DNA from: Isoptericola variabilis 225
Lineage (GTDB): Bacteria; Actinomycetota; Actinomycetes; Actinomycetales; Cellulomonadaceae
Reading direction: 5' to 3'
Length of the DNA: 64,000 nucleotides
Assembly (NCBI RefSeq): GCF_000215105.1
Contig: NC_015588.1
Location: 372,001 to 436,000 of the forward strand
Shown here: one piece after another, positions 7,291 to 15,595 of the stretch
Layout of the letters: each line of letters starts with the position of its first letter
How positions within the stretch are numbered: position 1 is the stretch's first letter
Notes under the pieces: generated by a model
Told to the model about the DNA's origin: nothing
What the model saw: only the letters and a program-made list of their open reading frames with translations
Databases searched by the model: none
Program-made: the position numbers and the translations under genes

Positions 7291-8293
7291 CCAGAACCGG
7301 CGTGAGCGGGATGCGCGAGCGCCAGCGTTCCGCCAGTTTGGTGTAGTTCTCCAGCACGAGGCTCACAACGTCCTCACCGGAGACCAGCCGCAGGCCCGGG
7401 CGCTGACGCTCGATTGAGATCGCTTCTCTGCTGTACGAGCCGAGCGTCACGAACAGCAGGTACTCGCCCTGGCCTTGGGTGCCGATAAGTTGTTGCACCT
7501 CGGGAGCGCCGACAGTGGTGGTCAGGTGCTTGCACTGCACCTTGATTTGCGGTGGTTCGACGCCGAGCGGGTCGCGGTGCGCGATCACGTCCACACCACC
7601 GTCCTGGGAGTACTGAGTGACTCGTGCCTGATAGCCCAGCGCTCGCAGCAGGTCTGCGGTGAACTCTTCGAACTCGCCATGGGTCAACGCCTTGTGGAGT
7701 GTTTCGAGAACGAAGTCGCGCGTGTGCCGTTCGATTCGCGAGGCGCGTGGCTCGTCGATCGAGTCCTCGTCCGGTTCGGTCTGGGCGACAGCCTCAACGA
7801 CCTTCGTGACGACGTCGACCGACTCCTCGGTTGTGTTGAGCGCGGCGAAGAACTCATCGGCGTGCTTCCGAATCCGAAAGATGGTCAGGAACGCGCCGAG
7901 CTCGTACAGCGCCGGCTGGGTGAACACCGTCCGCGAGAGGCCGACCTTTCGCCATTGGACCGGACGGCGATGGCGGTGCGTCGGGGCGTCCGCCGCGTAC
8001 TGGTAGGCGCCGGTGATCACGCCGATGTTGATCGTGCTGTCTGGCTTGTACGGCGCGACGACGACGTCTCCTGGCTGCATCTCGTCCCTAAGTCGGGACA
8101 GGACCCCGGCCCAGCCGGCGATCGCGCGCGGCTTCGCGTCGGGACTGACCCGCGAGAGTTCGTCCTTCAGACCGTCTCGACCGCCTGGAATCTCTCGCAG
8201 GTCACGGACGGAATCCCACCCAATGCTTATGAAACCACCCTCAACGAGCTCGGTCGTCAGCGTGTCGTTGTGCACGCCCCAGATTGCGGTCAT
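7265..8293 (-). CDS. Mrr-type restriction endonuclease with N-terminal modification-sensor-like domain
   Basis: A 342-residue protein that probably cuts foreign or modified DNA. The N-terminal 140 residues (start WGVHND, then GFISIGWDSV and GDVVVAPYKPDSTINIGVI) resemble PUA/EVE-like domains that read modified bases in type IV enzymes. Residues 205-320 form an Mrr_cat PD-(D/E)xK nuclease: FTADLLRALGY, then GGVDVIAHRD (metal-binding Asp) and IKVQCKH (Gln-x-Lys). It is first in a three-gene set with lower GC than its surroundings. The type IV assignment rests on domain layout and on the lack of an intact methylase nearby. Confidence 0.75.
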   Translation of the reverse strand: MTAIWGVHNDTLTTELVEGGFISIGWDSVRDLREIPGGRDGLKDELSRVSPDAKPRAIAGWAGVLSRLRDEMQPGDVVVAPYKPDSTINIGVITGAYQYAADAPTHRHRRPVQWRKVGLSRTVFTQPALYELGAFLTIFRIRKHADEFFAALNTTEESVDVVTKVVEAVAQTEPDEDSIDEPRASRIERHTRDFVLETLHKALTHGEFEEFTADLLRALGYQARVTQYSQDGGVDVIAHRDPLGVEPPQIKVQCKHLTTTVGAPEVQQLIGTQGQGEYLLFVTLGSYSREAISIERQRPGLRLVSGEDVVSLVLENYTKLAERWRSRIPLTPVLVVADAADA

Positions 8294-8540
8294 CCGGCTA
8301 CGGCCTCCAGTTCGGTTGTTAGGTGCTCAAGGGCTCGCGGGACGTCTGGCAGCTTCGAGCTGGGCGTCGGGGACGCGGGCACACCGCTCTGCGGGCGGCG
8401 GGAGTGCGGCATAGCGACACGGTAATGCGGCTTGTTGCTCCCGGCGTGTGATCAGGGCGGGTGTGGGGGTGAAAACGGGCGGGTGTAGGGGCCGTATCAC
8501 CTCCTTTGCTGCGCCTGGGTCGGCGGAAGGAGGGTTTCGC

Positions 8541-10346
8541 TTGGGCCGGTACCATCGAACGGTGCGGCGGAAAGCCCTTACCGGCGCGGACGAGCGTCTC
8601 CTCGACGGATCACGACCGGTCCGGAGCCTGCTGCGCCTGCTGCGGCGGCACCCGCGCCGGCTCGCGCTGGCGCTGTACGCGTTCGCCGTCAAGGAGGTCC
8701 CGCTCTGGTTCCTGCCGGTCATCACGGGCGCGGTCATCGACGTCGTCGCGTCGGGCGGCAGCGTGCGGTCGGTGCTCCTGTGGTTCGCGCTCGCCGTCGT
8801 GCTCCTGGCGCAGAACTACCCCCACCACATCCTGTACACGCGCAGCTTCATGACCGTGGTGCGGGACACCGGCGTGACGCTGCGCAACGCGCTCGTCGCG
8901 CGCCTCCAGTCGCTGTCGATCGGGTATCACACGCGCGCCAGCGCGGCGGTCGTGCAGAGCAAGGTCGTGCGCGACGTCGAGAACGTCGAGCTCATGCTCC
9001 AGCAGGTCACGCACCCGCTGCTGTCGGCGACCATGGTCCTCGTCGGCGCGATCACCATGACGGCGCTCAAGGTCCCCGAGTTCCTCCCGGTGTACGCGCT
9101 GTCCATCCCCGTCGCGCTGCTGATCCGGCGCACGATGGCCCGGCGCTCGCGGTCGCGCAACGAGGCGTTGCGGCGCGAGATGGAGGGCTTCGCGTCGACG
9201 GTCGGCGAGATGGCGTCGCTCATCCCGGTCACGCGGGCGCACGGGCTCGAGCAGACGGCCGCGACGCGCGTCGCCACCGGAGCCGACGGCGTGCGCCGCG
9301 CCGCGCTGCGGCTCGACATGCTCAACGGGCGGGTCGCGTCCGTCTCGTGGGTCGCGATGCAGCTGCTCGGCGTGTGCTGCCTGACCCTCGCCGCGGTGAT
9401 GTCCCTCACGGGGTTCGTGCCCGTGACGCCCGGGGAGGTCGTGCTGCTCTCGACCTACTTCGGGCTCCTCACCCAGGGCCTGACCCAGGTGCTCAACCTC
9501 GTGCCGGTGACCGCGCGCGGCGTCGAGTCGCTGCGGTCGGTCGCCGAGGTGCTGACCGAGCCCGACCTGGAGCAGAACGAGGGCCGCGACGTCGTGCGGG
9601 ACGTCCGCGGCCACCTCCGGCTGGAGCACGTCTCGCACCGCTACCCCGACGCGTCCCAGGACGCGCTGCGCGACGTCGACCTCGAGATCCGCGCGGGCGA
9701 GACGGTCGCGTTCGTCGGAGCCTCGGGCTCGGGGAAGTCGACGCTCCTCAACCTCGTCCTCGGGTTCGTGCGTCCCACCGGCGGGCGGATCCTGCTCGAC
9801 GGCGCGGACATGGCCACGCTCGACCTGCGGTCGGTGCGGCGCTTCGTGTCGGTCGTCCCGCAGGAGTCGGTGCTGTTCGAGGGGACCGTCCGGGAGAACG
9901 TGGCGTACGGCCTCGGCGACGCGTCGGACGAGCGCGTCCTCGCGGCGCTGGGCGACGCCAACGCGCTCGAGTTCGTCCAGGCCATGCCCCAGGGCTGGGA
10001 CACGGTCGTCGGCCAGCGCGGCGCGCGGCTGTCCGGCGGGCAGCGGCAGCGGCTCGCGATCGCCCGCGCGCTCGTGCGCGACCCCCGGATCCTCTTCCTC
10101 GACGAGGCGACGAGCGCGCTCGACCCCGAGGCCGAGGTGGCGGTGCGCGACGCGCTCGACCGGCTCATGCGCGGCCGGACGACGCTCGTCGTCGCGCACC
10201 GGCTGTCCACGGTCCGCGGCGCGGACCGCATCGTCGTGCTCGACCGCGGCCGCGTCGTCGAGGTGGGATCCCACGCCGAGCTCCTGCGCCGGGGCGGCCG
10301 TTACGCCGCGCTCCACGCCGCGCAGGAGGGCGGACTGTCCGCCTGA
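8541..10346 (+). CDS. ABC exporter, fused membrane and ATPase domains
   Basis: A 601-residue half-transporter that would work as a dimer to export a lipid, peptide or drug. The N-terminal half holds six hydrophobic helices; the C-terminal nucleotide-binding domain shows Walker A GASGSGKST (near residue 393), the Q-loop VVPQESVLF, signature LSGGQRQR, Walker B ILFLDEATSALD and the H-loop VVAHRLSTV. TTG 8541 is chosen because a strong ribosome site, GGAAGGAGGG, ends six bases before it; GTG 8562 has none. It stands alone, so the substrate cannot be inferred. Confidence 0.88.
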   Translation: MGRYHRTVRRKALTGADERLLDGSRPVRSLLRLLRRHPRRLALALYAFAVKEVPLWFLPVITGAVIDVVASGGSVRSVLLWFALAVVLLAQNYPHHILYTRSFMTVVRDTGVTLRNALVARLQSLSIGYHTRASAAVVQSKVVRDVENVELMLQQVTHPLLSATMVLVGAITMTALKVPEFLPVYALSIPVALLIRRTMARRSRSRNEALRREMEGFASTVGEMASLIPVTRAHGLEQTAATRVATGADGVRRAALRLDMLNGRVASVSWVAMQLLGVCCLTLAAVMSLTGFVPVTPGEVVLLSTYFGLLTQGLTQVLNLVPVTARGVESLRSVAEVLTEPDLEQNEGRDVVRDVRGHLRLEHVSHRYPDASQDALRDVDLEIRAGETVAFVGASGSGKSTLLNLVLGFVRPTGGRILLDGADMATLDLRSVRRFVSVVPQESVLFEGTVRENVAYGLGDASDERVLAALGDANALEFVQAMPQGWDTVVGQRGARLSGGQRQRLAIARALVRDPRILFLDEATSALDPEAEVAVRDALDRLMRGRTTLVVAHRLSTVRGADRIVVLDRGRVVEVGSHAELLRRGGRYAALHAAQEGGLSA

Positions 10347-10552
10347 CCACCGCCGACGGCCGCACCGGGCGGGTCGCCGCCCGGGAAGGTCACAGGACGG
10401 TCACGGAGGGCAACCTATAGGCCTCTCTGCACGCCTGTCGCGCGATGTCTCAGCGAGCGGGAGGTTTTCGCCCGATCGCGTCTCATCGTTGCCTTCCGCG
10501 CCAGGGCCTGTTTCGGTGGAAGGGTCCCGATGCACCGACGAGAGGAGCGCCC

Positions 10553-10837
10553 ATGCTCACCGTGACCGACAGCGCCCGGCACGCCGTCGAGGACCTTGCC
10601 CAGCAGGCGGGCGTCCCCGCGGAGGGTGGCCTGCGCATCGCGCAGTCCGCCGGCCAGCCCGGAAACTTCGAGCTGGCACTCGTGCCCGCACCGCAGCCCG
10701 ACGACCAGGTCGTCGACGACTCGGGCCAGACGCACGTGTTCGTGGACGCCCAGGCGGCGCCCGCGCTCGACACGCTGACGCTCGACACGGACCCGGCCGC
10801 CCAGGGCCCGGGGTTCGTGCTCACGCCGCAGGCGTGA
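10553..10837 (+). CDS. IscA/HesB-like protein lacking the iron-sulfur cysteines
   Basis: A 94-residue protein with the A-type carrier fold pattern (MLTVTDSARHAVEDLAQQAG, GGLRIAQSAG, then FVLTPQA at the end). True IscA/HesB proteins bind iron or clusters with three cysteines; none is present here. Such cysteine-free versions are frequent in actinobacteria and are annotated as HesB-like, but carrier activity is not supported by this sequence. AGAGGAG precedes the ATG by six bases. It is monocistronic and is followed by a strong hairpin. Confidence 0.7.
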   Translation: MLTVTDSARHAVEDLAQQAGVPAEGGLRIAQSAGQPGNFELALVPAPQPDDQVVDDSGQTHVFVDAQAAPALDTLTLDTDPAAQGPGFVLTPQA

Positions 10838-10872
10838 CACCGCGCCGGGTCACCGGCGTCCCCTGAACCACG

Positions 10873-10909
10873 CGACGGGCCGTCCCCCTCACCGGGGGGC
10901 GGCCCGTCG
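10873..10909. terminator. Hairpin after the HesB-like gene
   Basis: CGACGGGCC (10873-10881) pairs with GGCCCGTCG (10901-10909), and a C-run and G-run extend the stem inward. It lies 35 bp after the HesB-like stop codon. There is no clear T-tract, as is usual for GC-rich actinobacterial terminators. Confidence 0.7.
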
Positions 10910-11013
10910 TCGTGCCCGACGGCGGTGCCGCCTCGCGCGCCGACGTGCGGCGTGCGCCGGGCCGGGGCACAGTGGCGGGGCCGCGCCCCGCGCGGCACGC
11001 CTGGAGGTGAGAC

Positions 11014-11266
11014 GTGTCTCCGACGTCTGCGAGCCCGGCCGCCGGGGCGGCACACCGCGCGCACGGCAGCCCGGCCCTGCGCGGCCTGGCGCGGTTCGGC
11101 TACGCGGCCTCCGGCGTCCTGCACCTCCTCGCAGGCGGGCGGGATCGACGGGGCGCTGCGCACCATCCGTGACCAGGGGTTCGGCACGGTGCTGCTCGTC
11201 GTCGTGGGCGTGGGCATCGCCGCCTACGGCGCCTACTCGTTCGCCCGCGCCCGGTACGCCCGGCTC
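11014..11266 (+). pseudogene. DUF1206 membrane protein, internally deleted and frameshifted
   Basis: The frame from GTG 11014 (after GGAGGTGA) encodes ALRGLARFGYAASGVLHLLAG, the start of the first helix pair of DUF1206 proteins, and then stops at 11172. From about 11133 another frame encodes GGIDGALRTIRDQGFGTVLL and AYGAYSFARARYARL, which matches the last repeat of the same family. Intact members have three two-helix repeats and about 270 residues, so the middle is missing and the two ends are joined out of frame in a GGCGGGCGGG tract. The C-terminal frame also lacks a stop at the usual place. This is best read as a dead gene. Confidence 0.75.
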
Positions 11267-11309
11267 TTACGCGCGGCTCTGAGCCGCGGCCTCGGCGGCG
11301 TGCGCAGCC

Positions 11310-12056
11310 TCAGGCCGCGGGCTCGACGATCCAGCCGCCGCCCAGCACCAGGCAGCCGACGGTCACGAGCAGGAACACGGCGACCCACAGGATGCCCGGC
11401 GTCCCCGTGAGCCGGCCGAGCTGGTCGGCGTCCGACGTGCGCGCGCGCCCGCGGCGACGCTGCGACTGCAGCTCGAGCACCGGCCGCACGGACCCCAGGA
11501 GCAGGAACCAGGTCACGGTGTAGGCGACGGCGGACTGGGTCGGCTCGTCGAGCCACCACGAGACCCCCACGAGCGCTGCTCCGCTGACGAGCACCGACCA
11601 CAGGCCGAACCAGTTGCGGATCTTGAGCAGCAGCAGCGCGAGCAGCGCCACGAGCAGCCACAGCAGTCCCACCGCGTAGCCCTGGCGCAGCAGCCACGCC
11701 GCGCCGAGGCCCACGAGGCCGGGACCGACGTAGCCCATGAACGCGGTGAGGATCATGCCGAACCCGCGCGGCCGGCCGGCCGACACCGTCAGGCCGGAGG
11801 TGTCGGAGTGCAGCCGGATGCCGTCGAGCCGCCGGCCCGTGAGCATGGCGGCGACGGCGTGGGCCCCCTCGTGCGCGATCGTCACGACGTGCCGCGCGAC
11901 GCGCCACACCGGGGTGACGAGCACCACGGCGAGCGCCACGAGCCCCGCCGCGAGCGCCACGGCCTGCGACGGCGGGTCGACGGGCGTCGTCGCGGCGCCC
12001 CAGATCCGGGCCAGCACGTCGCCGGCGCGCGCGAGGAAGTCGTCCACGCCCGACAT
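11310..12056 (-). CDS. M50-family membrane metallopeptidase
   Basis: A 248-residue polytopic protein with six or more hydrophobic segments. The zinc motif HEGAH (in VVTIAHEGAHAVAAMLTGR, near residue 63) marks it as an M50B-like peptidase of the kind seen in many actinobacteria. The second metal ligand motif expected in M50 proteases (NxxPxxxLDG) is not obvious, although GYVGPGLVGLG lies at about the right place. The substrate is unknown; site-2-type cleavage of a regulator is only a family-level possibility. It is divergent from the DEAD helicase. Confidence 0.8.
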   Translation of the reverse strand: MSGVDDFLARAGDVLARIWGAATTPVDPPSQAVALAAGLVALAVVLVTPVWRVARHVVTIAHEGAHAVAAMLTGRRLDGIRLHSDTSGLTVSAGRPRGFGMILTAFMGYVGPGLVGLGAAWLLRQGYAVGLLWLLVALLALLLLKIRNWFGLWSVLVSGAALVGVSWWLDEPTQSAVAYTVTWFLLLGSVRPVLELQSQRRRGRARTSDADQLGRLTGTPGILWVAVFLLVTVGCLVLGGGWIVEPAA

Positions 12057-12193
12057 TCCACCACGTCGTGAGAGACTGGCACCGAAGGGCGGCGCGATCC
12101 CGCGTGCCCGAGCGTCGTGGAGATCCCCCCGGATTGCGTGCGGCGGACCCCGACCCGACGTCGTTCCCGACGTCCAGCCCCGAGAGGCCCTGA

Positions 12194-13537
12194 GTGACCA
12201 CCTTCGCCGACTTCGGCCTGCCGTCCCCGATCGTCCGCGTGCTCGCGGACCAGGGGATCGCCACCCCGTTCCCCATCCAGTCCGCGTCGCTGCCCGACGC
12301 GCTCGCCGGCACCGACGTGCTCGGCCGCGGCCGCACCGGCTCCGGCAAGACGCTCGCGTTCTCGCTGCCGGTCGTGACCCGTCTCGCGACGAGCGGCGGG
12401 CGGCGTCGTCGCCCGGGCGCCCCGCGCGCGCTCGTCCTGTGCCCCACGCGCGAGCTCGCCAACCAGATCGACGCCACGATGAAGCCGCTCGCCGCGGCCC
12501 TGGGCCTGCGGACGACGACGATCTTCGGCGGCGTCGCGCAGTCCCGTCAGGTCACCGCCCTGCAGGGCGGCGTCGACGTCGTCATCGCGTGCCCGGGCCG
12601 GCTCGAGGACCTGCTCGGCCAGAAGCACCTGACGCTCGACGACGTCGAGATCACGGTGCTCGACGAGGCCGACCACATGGCCGACCTGGGCTTCCTGCCC
12701 GGCGTCAAGCGGATCATGGACCGCACGCCCCGCGCGGGCCAGCGCCTGCTGTTCTCGGCCACGCTCGACAACGGCGTGGACGTGCTCGTCCAGCGGTACC
12801 TCAAGAAGCCGGTCACCCACTCGGTGGACGACGCCGCGGCCCCGCCGCCGCAGATGACGCACCACATCCTCGCCGTCGCCGACGCCGAGGCGAAGAAGCG
12901 CATCGTGCACGACCTCGCGAGCGGCACGGGCCGGCGCGTCCTGTTCACGCGCACCAAGCACCAGGCCAAGAAGCTCGCCAAGCAGCTCACGACCGCGGGC
13001 GTGCCGGCGGTCGACCTGCACGGGAACCTGGGCCAGGGCGCGCGCGAGCGCAACCTCGCCGCGTTCTCCTCGGGCGACGTCAAGGTGCTCGTCGCCACGG
13101 ACATCGCGGCGCGCGGCATCCACGTCGACGACGTCGAGCTCGTGGTGCACGTCGACCCGCCGGCCGAGCACAAGGCGTACCTGCACCGCTCGGGCCGCAC
13201 CGCGCGCGCCGGCTCGGGCGGCGACGTCGTGACCGTGATGCTCCCCGAGCAGCGCGCCGACGTGCGCGACCTGACGCGCAAGGCGCGCATCTCGGCGCAG
13301 CCGCGTCCCGTCGCGCCGGGCGACCCGGCGGTCATGGCGCTCGTCGGCGAGGTCGCGGCCTACGTCGCCCCGACGCCGCCCGCCCCGCCCGCGCAGCCGA
13401 AGCGCACGGCGGCCGGACCGGCCGCCGGTGCGCCGTCGTCGGGCACCGCGCAGCGCCGTCGGCGCCGTCGCCGCGGCGGCGGCGGGGGCGGTGGCGCCCG
13501 CCCTGCCGCGGAACAGCGCACCTCCGCCAGGCGTTGA
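12194..13537 (+). CDS. DEAD-box RNA helicase
   Basis: A 447-residue ATP-dependent RNA helicase with the full motif set: the Q motif region (TPFPIQSASLPDALAG), Walker A variant GRTGSGKT, motif Ia PTRELANQ, motif II DEAD (VLDEADHMADLGF), motif III SAT, and C-terminal motifs LVATDIAARGIHVDDVELVV and HRSGRTARAG. The tail beyond residue 400 is Pro/Ala-rich and ends in an Arg/Gly-rich stretch that could bind RNA. Likely roles are ribosome assembly or RNA decay. The GTG start follows GAGAGG. MsrB follows 32 bp later on the same strand. Confidence 0.93.
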   Translation: MTTFADFGLPSPIVRVLADQGIATPFPIQSASLPDALAGTDVLGRGRTGSGKTLAFSLPVVTRLATSGGRRRRPGAPRALVLCPTRELANQIDATMKPLAAALGLRTTTIFGGVAQSRQVTALQGGVDVVIACPGRLEDLLGQKHLTLDDVEITVLDEADHMADLGFLPGVKRIMDRTPRAGQRLLFSATLDNGVDVLVQRYLKKPVTHSVDDAAAPPPQMTHHILAVADAEAKKRIVHDLASGTGRRVLFTRTKHQAKKLAKQLTTAGVPAVDLHGNLGQGARERNLAAFSSGDVKVLVATDIAARGIHVDDVELVVHVDPPAEHKAYLHRSGRTARAGSGGDVVTVMLPEQRADVRDLTRKARISAQPRPVAPGDPAVMALVGEVAAYVAPTPPAPPAQPKRTAAGPAAGAPSSGTAQRRRRRRRGGGGGGGARPAAEQRTSARR

Positions 13538-13569
13538 CGGAGGCGTCACCCGGCGCAAGGAGAGACGAG

Positions 13570-13974
13570 ATGACGTACGAGGTCACGAAGCCCGAGGAGC
13601 AGTGGCGCAGCGAGCTCTCGCCCGAGGAGTACGCGGTGCTGCGCCAGGCGGGCACCGAGCGACCCTGGACGGGCGAGCTGCTCGGCGAGCGGCGCACCGG
13701 CGTCTACCGCTGTCGGGCGTGCGGCAACGAGCTGTTCCGCTCGGAGACCAAGTTCGACGCGCACTGCGGCTGGCCGTCGTTCTACAGCCCGCTCGCGGGC
13801 GACCGCGTCGAGCTTCTCGAGGACCGCTCGCACGGCATGGTCCGCACCGAGGTGCGGTGCGCGCGCTGCGGTTCGCACCTGGGGCACGTCTTCGACGACG
13901 CACCCCAGACGCCCACGGGCGACCGCTACTGCATGAACTCGGTCAGCCTGACGTTCGAGCCCGTCGAGGGCTGA
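13570..13974 (+). CDS. msrB: Peptide-methionine (R)-S-oxide reductase
   Basis: A 134-residue cytosolic repair enzyme that reduces methionine R-sulfoxide in proteins. Two CxxC zinc pairs are visible (YRCRACGNELF and VRCARCGSHLGH), together with the conserved GWPSF and the catalytic cysteine in GDRYCMNSVSL. Length and motif spacing match the family. AAGGAGAG precedes the ATG. It may be cotranscribed with the DEAD helicase upstream. Confidence 0.96.
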   Translation: MTYEVTKPEEQWRSELSPEEYAVLRQAGTERPWTGELLGERRTGVYRCRACGNELFRSETKFDAHCGWPSFYSPLAGDRVELLEDRSHGMVRTEVRCARCGSHLGHVFDDAPQTPTGDRYCMNSVSLTFEPVEG

Positions 13975-13989
13975 CCCGCCGGCCGGTGC

Positions 13990-14472
13990 TCAGGAGCGCG
14001 CGTCGCGCCAGCGGACGAACGACTCCGAGTACCGGTGCATGAGGCTCGCGAGCTGCGTGATGTCCTCGCGCTCCCACTCCGCGAGGATCTCGTGCAGGTT
14101 CTCGACGCGGGCGGCGCGTGCCCGCTCGAAGCGGGCGGCGCCGTCCTCGGTCAGCGTGATGCGCTGTCCGCGGGTGTCCTCGGGGTCGACCTCGCGCCGC
14201 ACCAGGCCGAGGGCCACGAGGCGGCTGAGCTGACGCGACACGGTGGCCCGGCCGATGCCGAAGTGGGCCGCGAGGTCGGACCCACGCGTGCCCGGGTGCA
14301 TCGAGATGTGCGCCAGGAGCGGGTACGCCGAGGCCTCGAGCTCCGGATGGATCCGTTTGGCCAGCTGTGCGGCGGCCGACTGCGCGCGCCGGATGATGAT
14401 GCGCAGCTCGTGCTCGAGAGCGGCGTACGGGTCGGTCGCGGCGTCGGGCGGCGACATGGCTGGGTCGTGCAT
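13990..14472 (-). CDS. MarR-family transcriptional regulator
   Basis: A 160-residue winged-helix regulator. The DNA-binding region is clear (LAHISMHPGTRGSDLAAHFG, GRATVSRQLSRLVALGLV, then the wing DPEDTRGQRITLTEDG), and helices at both ends should form the dimer interface. ATG 14472 is chosen as the start nearest the conserved first helix; ATG 14514 and ATG 14457 are alternatives and none has a good ribosome site. It is divergent from the aldo/keto reductase, which it may control, but no MarR-type palindrome was identified in the shared gap. Confidence 0.85.
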   Translation of the reverse strand: MHDPAMSPPDAATDPYAALEHELRIIIRRAQSAAAQLAKRIHPELEASAYPLLAHISMHPGTRGSDLAAHFGIGRATVSRQLSRLVALGLVRREVDPEDTRGQRITLTEDGAARFERARAARVENLHEILAEWEREDITQLASLMHRYSESFVRWRDARS

Positions 14473-14531
14473 GGGCCAATCATGGGGGCTCGGGGCACCT
14501 GATGGCGCGCCCATCAGGTCACGGTTTCACG

Positions 14532-14545
14532 TGCAAACGATTCGA
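14532..14545. promoter_or_regulatory. Possible LacI-family operator before the aldo/keto reductase
   Basis: TGCAAACGATTCGA differs at one position from the LacI/GalR-family consensus TGNAANCGNTTNCA, including the central CG. It sits 36 bp before the ATG of the sugar-type aldo/keto reductase, a sensible place for repression. Single-site matches occur by chance, so this is tentative. The LacI gene at the window end is 49 kb away and need not be the partner. Confidence 0.4.
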
Positions 14546-14581
14546 CAGCGGGTGAAAACGCTCGGGATACGCTTGCCGACC

Positions 14582-15595
14582 ATGGACAGGACACCGTCGC
14601 CCGTCCCGGCGCCCGCCCCCGGCGGCCCCGGCTGGATGCGTCCGCTCGGCCCCACGGGCCTGACCGTGAGCGCCGTGTGCGCGGGCGGAGGGCCGCTCGG
14701 CTCGATGCCCCGCCTCTTCGGGTACGACGTCGCGGCCGGGCAGGCCGTCGAGACCGTGCTCGCCCTGCTCGACAGCGACATCCGGTTCCTCGACACCTCG
14801 AACGGCTACAGCGACGGCCAGAGCGAGCGACGCATCGGGGCGGCGCTCGCCGCCTACCGCGAGCGCCACGGCGCGCTGCCGCAGGATCTCGTGGTGGCCA
14901 CGAAGGTCGACCCGCGCGACGGCGACTACTCGGCGGACCGGGTGCGGCGCTCGGTCGACGAGAGCCGCGAGCGCCTCGGGCTCGACCACCTTCCCCTCGT
15001 GCACCTGCACGACCCGGAGAACTTCCCGTTCGAGGAGATGGCGGCACCGGGCGGCGCCGTCGACGCGCTCGTCGCGCTGCGCGACGCGGGCGAGGTCGGC
15101 TCGATCGGCCTCGCGGGCGGTCCGGTGCCCGAGATGCGGCGCTACCTCGACCTGGGCGTGTTCGACGTGCTCCTGGTGCACAACCGCTGGACGCTCGTCG
15201 ACCGCTCGGCGGGCTCGCTCGTGGCCGCCGCCGCCGAGCGGGGCATGGGCGTGCTCAACGCCGCCGTGTACGGGGGCGGGATCCTGGCCCAGCAGACGCC
15301 GTCGGACCGGCCGAGCGCACGCACGTACGGATACCGGCCGGCGCCGCCCGAGACGCTCGAGGCGGTCGACGCGCTGCGGGCGCTGTGCGCGCGGCACGGC
15401 ACGGCGCTCGGCACCGCGGCCCTGCAGTTCTCGCTGCGCGACCCGCGGGTCGCCTCGACGATCGTGGGCGTCTCCCGGCCGGAGCGTGTGCGCCAGACGC
15501 TCGACGCCTGCCGCACGCCGCTGCCCGAGGACTTCTGGGCCGAGGCCGAGACGCTCGTGCCGCCGGCTCAGGCCTGGCTGGACCCCGTGGGCTGA
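14582..15595 (+). CDS. Aldo/keto reductase, aldose dehydrogenase-like
   Basis: A 337-residue NAD(P)-dependent oxidoreductase with the (beta/alpha)8 AKR fold. FLDTSNGYSDGQSERRIG contains the catalytic Asp and Tyr, ATKVDPRDGDYS the Lys, and LVHLHDPENFPFEEM the His of the AKR tetrad. Overall order resembles D-threo-aldose 1-dehydrogenase/L-fucose dehydrogenase-type AKRs, so sugar oxidation is plausible. A possible LacI-type operator lies upstream. The 3' end overlaps the convergent DHA2 exporter gene by 28 bp. Confidence 0.87.
   Translation: MDRTPSPVPAPAPGGPGWMRPLGPTGLTVSAVCAGGGPLGSMPRLFGYDVAAGQAVETVLALLDSDIRFLDTSNGYSDGQSERRIGAALAAYRERHGALPQDLVVATKVDPRDGDYSADRVRRSVDESRERLGLDHLPLVHLHDPENFPFEEMAAPGGAVDALVALRDAGEVGSIGLAGGPVPEMRRYLDLGVFDVLLVHNRWTLVDRSAGSLVAAAAERGMGVLNAAVYGGGILAQQTPSDRPSARTYGYRPAPPETLEAVDALRALCARHGTALGTAALQFSLRDPRVASTIVGVSRPERVRQTLDACRTPLPEDFWAEAETLVPPAQAWLDPVG

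Noticed and set aside
6330..8293. Integrative element attached at tRNA-Lys
   Set aside because: The lower-GC genes lie on the 5' side of the tRNA, no integrase is present and I saw no duplicated tRNA 3' end.
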